Origin: Echinarachnius parma
Lineage: Eukaryota > Echinodermata > Echinoidea > Clypeasteroida > Echinarachniidae
Length of the DNA stretch: 64,000 nt
Assembly (NCBI GenBank): GCA_037951105.1
Contig: JBAMJV010008457.1
Span: 106,618 to 170,617 of the forward strand
Direction: 5' to 3'
Shown: positions 57,808 through 64,000 of the stretch, piece by piece
Layout: each line of letters starts with the position of its first letter
Numbering within the stretch: position 1 is the first letter of the stretch
Program-made: the position numbers and the translations under genes
The notes under the pieces: generated by a model
Seen by the model: the letters and a program-made list of their open reading frames with translations, nothing else
The model's database searches: none
What the model was told of the DNA's origin: nothing

Positions 57808-58770
57808 AAAAAAGGTAATCGAAGTTCAAAGGTCAATTATTTCAAAACTAGATATGTTCACACCTTAAATGAGATATGGATGTAAAGAGTAACTCCTTAG
57901 CTTTAATTTTCTGAATCAACAATGTCACTCATCGCTCAGTTCTTTGCCGTTGAATATGACAGGTGCAAAACCCACTTTTCGCAAGTTTGGGCTTATGAAT
58001 GGATTCTTTAAAAATGAGTGGTGTCACATAATACTTAGGGATTGGTTATCATTTTGGTGCTAAAACATCCACTTCGTGTCGATTGCGGCCCTGCAAATCA
58101 TCCAGAACCTTGTTATTTAAATATCCAAACATTAAGAGGTCCACAAAAATTAATTAGATGACCTTGGTGGCCATTTCATTTCATTTGTTATCGCAATGAC
58201 CCTTTCCCCACTGTCAGAGCTCCCCTAGTCCATTTGACAGCGACACGGTGATGGGTTTGAGCACTGTCCTGAATCTGTCTAAATACTCCTCGCACCTGTT
58301 GCCTAATGTGTTCCTCCAACTGAGGTATTATCTAAATGTACATGTTACCAGTTAAAGTTTATTTCTTTGAAGAAAAATGGCCCAATCACTTGACCTTCCT
58401 AAGTTTCTAATCCAAGTTGTCCATTTTTAACGAATGATATCAACATAAGGATTTACTTCTGGTGGATGGCAGGCCAGCGCATGTTCATGTTCAAGTAAAA
58501 TGTACATAATCATGCATGATATCGGTGAATGTATTCAGCTAAACGATTCATTAACTCGCATTCCCAACACAAATTATTCAAATCGATGTTTTCATTAAAG
58601 TGTACTTTCAAGCTTTCATTCATTAGCCGAAACTTGCAAAACGTGTGTTTTCGACGTGTCACCTTCAACAACAGAGAACTCAGCGATGCGTGACAATTAC
58701 TGATCCAGGAAAGGTATCATATTAAAGCTGAATAACTACTCTTTACATCTATGTCTGGTTGAAATTATGA
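57808..58770. mobile_element. Long-TIR MITE, nearly complete
   Basis: Left end AAAAGGTAATCGAAGTTCAA and a region ending CTTTAATTTTCTGAATC are inverted at 58720-58765 (TTAAAGCTGAATAACTACTC). The rightmost part is cut at TATCATGTGTTG. It shows the left half absent at 22666, 26460 and 39681. Confidence 0.7.
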
Positions 58771-58779
58771 GAATGTATC

Positions 58780-59800
58780 ATGTGTTGAGAGAGCGCTCTC
58801 ATAAGTAATAACGGCTCCTTTTGAAAGATAACAGGCTTTTTACTTAGTCATTTGTAATGTTGTATTCTTTTCGAGTATGGCGGAGTTTTAACTATTAGTT
58901 TGCAACGTAATGATGCAGGCTTCGGTTACTAAAATTCAGTTTGCCAAAGCTGTACTCTCTTTACCAGAACCCAACTATCCCTGACTTCATTTTCTCAACA
59001 TTGAAACAGGTTACTTTTTCCAACTTTGTGCACTTGCCTATACCGTTCGGAATAAATCTGGGGCCCTAGATTTATTCGATTATATAAAAACAAATATTCA
59101 AAATGCTTACACTTGTTCATAACATTTTCAAAAGAAGTTTTCATATAGTTAAATTCTTAATGATCTATCTATTTCAAGGGATCTATTAACTTTGTTAACA
59201 AATGCAAAAAGTAATGCGTGGTTAATACAATGTGTATCGGTGTAATCTGATGTCCAAACAGCAATGTATACACAATTTAAGTTAATCTGGTGTTATTTCG
59301 CTGAGAATTTTGCGAAAATGCAAAGTTATATTCATTTACACTGAAAAGGTCCAGTAAATAATTCTATATCCGAACTTCACTTCAAGCGTAGATATATTTT
59401 GAACGAAAAGGAAATTAGGAGAAAAAAACGCATCCTGTCCCATGCTTGAAACCGCTAGACTTCCAGTTGGATTTTAACGATGTTACTTAATCCATTTAAT
59501 CATAATTTGAACAAAACATCACATGCACTATTTTGTTTTATCAAACACGGTATAAAACATTGAGCTTTCAGAGAGCGCTCTTTTGAGTTTTAATGGATCT
59601 TTTTGAATGATAGCATGCTTTTTACTAAACATTGTTTGCAATCCTTCACACGTTTTAATCATTGCGGAGTTATAGCTATTAGTCTTTATGGTGCGAATTT
59701 AGTTACTAAAATTTTGTTTGTGTGACCAAAACTGTACTAGCCCTTTTAATAATGTAGGCTACTTACTCAATTCACTCATTTGGAAAGTGGATATAGCGCC
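58780..59800. mobile_element. Several MITE fragments upstream of exon 1's intron
   Basis: GGGGTAG-type ends near 58785-58985 and 59560-59755, with a piece of the TTACTTTCTGGAC-family at about 59170-59350. They leave about 50 bp to the exon 1 donor. Confidence 0.55.
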
Positions 59801-59850
59801 TTTTAGAACTCATCCCTTCAATCGTAGATATCAAGAGACTGGAAACTTAC

Positions 59851-59962
59851 CATCTTCAGCGTGAGCGACGTTAAGATGCAATAGCAATATGACCACCGAA
59901 AGGAGCGCTGCAACCGCAGTACCCATCCTTATTAAGTCGTTGTATCCCAAAGATGTTGACAT
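59851..59962 (-). CDS. Exon 1: start codon and signal peptide
   Basis: This 37-codon exon opens with ATG at 59962 and has a second in-frame ATG at 59926. The residues after the second Met form a typical export signal: a short n-region, a hydrophobic core rich in Leu, Val and Ile (ALLSVVILLLHL), then NVAHA-ED, where cleavage after AHA is likely. The exon ends in phase 1 with a strong donor (G|GTAAGT). Its last base joins a downstream exon A to read EDGFPLGLE, exactly how an F5/8C domain usually starts after a signal peptide. Which Met is used cannot be settled; the second gives the more compact signal peptide, while the first would add 12 polar residues in front. Confidence 0.85.
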
Positions 59963-60485
59963 TCAAAATGAGTTAGCGTGGTTCACGTGGCTCCGGGACA
60001 CACACAGGTTAATTATTAACCACCGTCTTGAAAGTTGCACCCATAGGTGAATAACAAATCTCTGTCGACACACGATTGATATATCCACAAGTCTTTAGAC
60101 CTTCAAAGTATATTTAAGATTCACCAGCAAATTACCGCTTATCTCTAATTTTCAATCGAGCTCGAAATTACGGTTTTATTATTTACGTTCAATAATCATA
60201 ATAGTTTAGTCCGCAAAAGCGAACAACAGTTTAAATCGCTTTTCTCACTCGAATTAATGCTCAGATTTGCGGTTTAAGAATCGGGACTTGTAAGGATATC
60301 AGTTACGCGACATCCAACGCGCATGAAGAGTCACTTGGCCACTATCACTCGCTCATCTGTCACAATTCTCAACTGTTCACCATCCTGTACCGGACAGTGT
60401 TTATCAATCGGCTGAGCCATGGTTGCCTGAGCGATGGGCGGTCGTGGGGGCGGAACCTTGGAGTGGCATGACGACACTTTACGTG
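59963..60485 (-). promoter_or_regulatory. Presumed 5' UTR and promoter region
   Basis: Position alone suggests the promoter. A TAAATATA-like sequence on the minus strand lies near 60109-60117, which would give a leader of roughly 100-130 nt. No other core element is convincing. Confidence 0.25.
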
Positions 60486-60648
60486 CTGGCCCCGTAATTT
60501 TAGAAAGAGATACAATCGATTGCAAGTTACAATTAATTGTCAGTAAGGTCATGTGTTCTGCATGCGCGAATCTGATTGGCTGAATGGAGCAAATTCGCTG
60601 ACTCATAACTTACAATCGTTGGTATCTCTTTCTGCAACTGGGCCCTAG
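60486..60648. mobile_element. Short MITE with GGGCCCAGTTGCAGAAAGAG-type ends
   Basis: GGCCCCGTAATTTTAGAAAG, AGATACAATCGATTGCAAGT at the left is inverse of ACTTACAATCGTTGGTATCT, CTTTCTGCAACTGGGCCC at the right. The loop has a CCAATCAG-like box on the minus strand. Confidence 0.75.
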
Positions 60649-61875
60649 TCTACGTCTACTAGAGACTGTTCAGACCGAAGAGTCACGAACGATGTATCTT
60701 CACTTTATAGGCCTACTTAATGTATTAAACTTACACCTTTCTATTAATGTAAACGATTATGTTGATCTATTGATATACAGTATCAATCTATACAGTTTAA
60801 TTTTAATGTTAATTTATAAACTAAGTGTTACATATATTTTGCATTATGTTTGGTATTGTTATTGCACTAGCTTTACTCCTATGCCGACTGTTATATGCGA
60901 GTGTCTCGTGTTATGTCTCTCCTTTTTCGTTGGCAGAATTTGCATAATAAAGTGATGAAGTGATAAAGGATGTTAGGGTTAGGGTAGCTCCGGGGGTGGG
61001 GAGGGGGGGGGGGGGGAGGGGGGGGGGGTCAGTCCCAACATGATGCTACGCACCCGCATCCAAAAAAAAGCGTCGAAAGGGTATTATTTTCAGCTATACG
61101 GCGTCGTCGACGTTTTCAGCACTCATTCAAAAAACCAAAAAAGTACCTTTTAGAGGGGGGAAATCCCGGCTTTGATTCAGGTTTATAGCTTTAAATATGT
61201 GCCTTTATTGATATACCACACTCTTTTTTTCAAAGAAATCCTTAAGTTGGGGAAAAAAGGTAAATTTCATGCAACTTTTTTGCTTTATTGGGTCATTCTT
61301 CGATAAGTGTATAGTTTTGCGTCCCGCTATTTTGGTGTCGCATAGAAAAAAAATTAAAGCTTTTTTGTTGTTATCTCTTTGTGTTGACTTACAAGTAAGT
61401 AAAAAATCAACTAATACCAAAAAAAGTAAAGTGATAACTCTTATACTTTTTTTTAATTATTTTTTTTTAATGTTCCACCCCCCTCAAACTCGCATGTCCC
61501 GATGGCATCATGTAAAAATATCATAATATAGCATTTCAAAAAAGATGCATATTTTTTGTCCTAATATACCTTAATACATTCAATGTTATGAGTTGACTAC
61601 GAATACCAATATTAAATACGCCCACATGCAACGATTAAAAAAAAAAAGAAAAAAGTAATCTGTTTTGTGTGTCCCGATATTTTGCGTCATCTCCGTCACG
61701 CATTTTGAGTCCGTCATCTACGGTACAAAAATATGCTAAATTTGAGTGATCGTGGTGGCAACATGTCGGGTGACTAGGTAGTAGAAAGAAGAGACACGTT
61801 TTTTCCCCGGTCTATAGGTAAGTAACATTGTTTTTTTGAGATCTTTGTCAAAAACCAGGTCCGTACCTTTATTAA
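60649..61875. other. Intergenic DNA, no gene recognised
   Basis: Contains GTTAGGGTTAGGG near 60973, a G-rich stretch at 60995-61030 and short open frames without similarity that I recognise. Confidence 0.35.
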
Positions 61876-61879
61876 GCGT

Positions 61880-62305
61880 CATCTCCGAACGCTTGATATT
61901 AGCTAGATAAAGATATTAGATTGAATTTCTAATCATTTGTATGAATGTTCCCGCGGAACAACTATACAACACTATCGCTTATTTGTATTGCATACATTGC
62001 TATAAGCTATCAGCGATTTAAATGTGTCTGAATGTCATCTCCGTCACGCATCATCTCCGTCACGTTTTTTTCGTGACGGAGATGATGATTATCATCTCCG
62101 AACGATTGATATTAGCTAGATAAAGATGTTAGATTGAATTTCTAATCATTTGTATGAATGTGCCCACGGAACAACCATACATCACTATCGCTCATTTGTA
62201 TTAAATACATTGCCATTAGCTATCGTCGCTTTAAATGAGTCTGATAGTCATCTCCGTCACGCGTCATCTTTGTCACGGCTCTTTTGTGACTGAGATGTTG
62301 AGTTT
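61880..62305. repeat. 213-bp tandem repeat with CATCTCCGTCACG hairpins
   Basis: CATCTCCGAACG..TTGATATTAGC begins at 61880 and again at 62093 and stays similar for about 200 bp. CATCTCCGTCACG occurs several times, once as a perfect hairpin (62052-62084, 13-bp arms, T7 loop). Confidence 0.8.
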
Positions 62306-62671
62306 TAGTTGGATTGTCAACTCAGTTAATTGACACACAATGTTGTTCACAATTGACAAATATTTTATGACAAAGCTTAGTTTGCATGAATTTTAGATTA
62401 TTATATAACATATGATTATAATGTATTGAATATGGAAAATACTGCTGAAAACTGCTTGTCTACTAAAAAATCGCCAATGTGGTAAAATGAGAGTCGTATA
62501 CAGCCTAGCTTTCGATCCTAGCAGAATCTTCGTCAGGGCACAAATGACAGTTAGTACAGAAAAAACACAGAATATATACCAACATAAACACATGTATGGA
62601 AGGGGGGCTGGAAAGAGGAAAGGAGGCGGAGACACACACAATGAAAGCAACTGTGAGTGGGTGAGTGTCAG
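62306..62671. repeat. Repeat with Penelope-like end motif
   Basis: On the minus strand CTGACGAAGATTCTGCTAGG and ATCGAAAGC occur at 62510-62536, a motif common at the ends of Penelope-like elements. No RT or GIY-YIG domain is visible. Confidence 0.35.
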
Positions 62672-63095
62672 TGTTTAGTATGAAGATAATTATCATTTCT
62701 TTTATTTCAATCACGTTGATTAACGCTTTTGATAAAAGTACAATTGTCCTAGCTGAGAACGTCCGCATGCAGGACCCGTGAGAACATTCCGGAGATTGAA
62801 CTTTGAGCCGAGCGAGTTCAAATTCCATGAATTCTGTACTACGTGTGTAAACATACACGGGTGCGAATATCTCGAACGGATCATTCATTACTGCGACAAA
62901 TGTATGGCAGACCATTCAGTATTCGGTGATAAAATATGAACTCAATATTCGTTTTTTTCACTAGATAAACAGTGTTCGTTTTCTTTCAAACTTTCACAAA
63001 TCGTTCAATTGTATTTTACAATGATATTGATATAGGATTGAAGTCTCAAATGTCATTTTGTGCAATATCTGACACTTTACAGGTATGACTTTAAT
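62672..63095. mobile_element. Left-truncated relative of the TTAA MITE
   Basis: GTATGAAGATAATTATCATT through GACACTTTACAGGTATGACT followed by TTAA, matching 28045-28448 with insertions. Confidence 0.8.
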
Positions 63096-64000
63096 GATAA
63101 CCTCTTATTTATTTTTACACATTTTTGTTCTAACTACCATAGGATATTTTGGCAAGACGAAATCGTGAAACGATTCTTGGTTATGAAATTTTGGGCAATT
63201 GCTTAGGGGGGTAGTTATTTTTTGTGTTCGGTTTAGAATGATCCCCCTTGACCATTTTGACATAATTTAACCAATTATTGATTTGGACATTGCATTCTAA
63301 TGAAAGAGAGTGTACAAGGTCGTTTATTTCCAATTTAGTATCTGGTAGAAAATCAATATTCTCCTTTCTTTTGATATTCAGTTAATATTACGTCAGTGAT
63401 TTGTATAATATATACGAAAAGGGGAAATAACTACAGAGATTCAGCACAAGAAAAAGAGAGTGATAAACATACGGCGAGCGAGGAGAGGGGACGGATACAG
63501 GACCGGAGCGAGGGGGAGCGTTGGGGTGCGTGTGCACCTCCAACAATTCAGAAAGGTATAATTGTTGTCAGTCCCGGATCTACTTTTTACCGATCGCGAG
63601 TCCACTTTTTACCGCTTACACGACTCGGTCCCGTTTTTTGTAAACTACGCACCCTCCATTGAAATATATTCTGGCTACGGTCCTAACATGCTAAAGCGAG
63701 AGCTTTGCCGTTTATATAGTCATTTGCCCAAATATCAGTTTCCACATTATGAGCGAAACCTAAAAAGGAAAATGATATTACGATTGAACTGCCTGAATGC
63801 TGAATATGATGGAATTGTTATGATTTATATTGCCCCAACATTGCATGATTTGGCTAGAAAATTATTTTGTTCTTGCCTAAATGTATTAGTATTCATTTGT
63901 TTTATTATTATTAGTATTATTATTATTATTTATTTATTTTATTTATTTATTTATTTATATATATTTTTTTTTTTTTGGGGGGGGGGGGGGGCCGAATATG
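63096..64000. other. Repeat-rich intergenic DNA with one unassigned open stretch
   Basis: An open frame from about 63661 to 63890 on the plus strand (containing GPNMLKRELCRLYSHLPKYQ) is not recognised and has no clear start or splice sites. ATT/TTTA microsatellite and a poly-T/poly-G tract fill 63900-63990. Confidence 0.3.

Larger units (their letters stand above)
2156..59962 (-). other. Gene model: secreted protein with four F5/8C (discoidin) domains alternating with paired EGF domains, 3' incomplete
   Basis: Sixteen exons in one transcriptional order encode a signal peptide, then F5/8C-EGF-EGF three times and a fourth F5/8C. The protein would be exported; F5/8C domains of this class usually bind cell-surface glycans, phospholipids or matrix, and EGF pairs act as spacers or ligand-binding modules. 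Exon sizes are 112, then A 164-170, B 150, C 136 and EGF 222-225 nt. Phases match at every junction, so joining them gives 2587 nt with no frame break (about 862 residues). Only one signal-peptide exon is visible, which argues for one gene rather than four. No stop codon or polyadenylation signal was identified: after the fourth F5/8C the frame is at phase 1, so at least one more exon lies left of the window. The architecture recalls EDIL3/MFGE8-like proteins, but the repeat number and lost domain-end cysteines make orthology unsafe. cDNA support is not available here. Confidence 0.85.

Noticed and set aside
60331..60606. 91-codon open frame upstream of the gene
   Set aside because: It overlaps a MITE with inverted ends and lacks similarity to known proteins.

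Overview
This is animal nuclear DNA: AT-rich, intron-dense and packed with transposons. Its only cellular gene that I can recognise lies on the minus strand and spans most of the window. Extracellular discoidin (F5/8 type C) plus EGF modules, CR1-like and RTE retrotransposons, and many short inverted-repeat DNA transposons suggest a marine invertebrate, perhaps a hemichordate, echinoderm or cephalochordate. The species cannot be fixed from the sequence alone.

The gene starts at 59962 with a signal-peptide exon and reads leftward. Four copies of a three-exon F5/8 type C domain follow (exons called A, B and C here), separated by single exons that each encode two EGF domains: signal - F5/8C(1) - EGF2 - F5/8C(2) - EGF2 - F5/8C(3) - EGF2 - F5/8C(4) - left edge of the window. 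All 16 exons are open and have splice-site dinucleotides. Intron phases fit together exactly: A is phase 1 to 0, B 0 to 0, C 0 to 1, EGF 1 to 1. They join into 2587 coding nucleotides, about 862 residues. The gene is incomplete because it must continue left of base 1. No Cys is seen at the domain-end positions where F5/8C domains usually form a closing disulfide; each domain has one internal Cys instead.

The repeats are internal gene duplications of roughly 12-17 kb that carried introns and transposons with them. Unit 4 lies at about 1-9 kb, unit 3 at 11-19.5 kb, unit 2 at 28-36 kb and unit 1 at 41-50 kb. One foldback element is in all four units. Others are in only some: an RTE fragment in units 1 and 2, a TA-flanked MITE in units 2 and 3, and a 534-bp TTAA-flanked MITE in unit 2 only. 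Several paralogous empty sites are therefore directly visible. A CR1-like LINE sits between units 3 and 2 and between units 2 and 1; between units 3 and 2 it was copied again as a 3794-bp tandem duplication.

Other landmarks are a palindrome with 1.33-kb arms (43.76-47.08 kb) in a large insertion specific to unit 1; an interstitial TTAGGG array (7.9-8.0 kb); a CR1-like LINE with a recognisable ORF1 broken by several nested elements (51.8-57.2 kb); a tRNA-derived SINE with a 13-bp target duplication (55.2-55.6 kb); and repeat-rich 5' flanking DNA (60-64 kb). I found no functional RNA gene and no second intact cellular gene.
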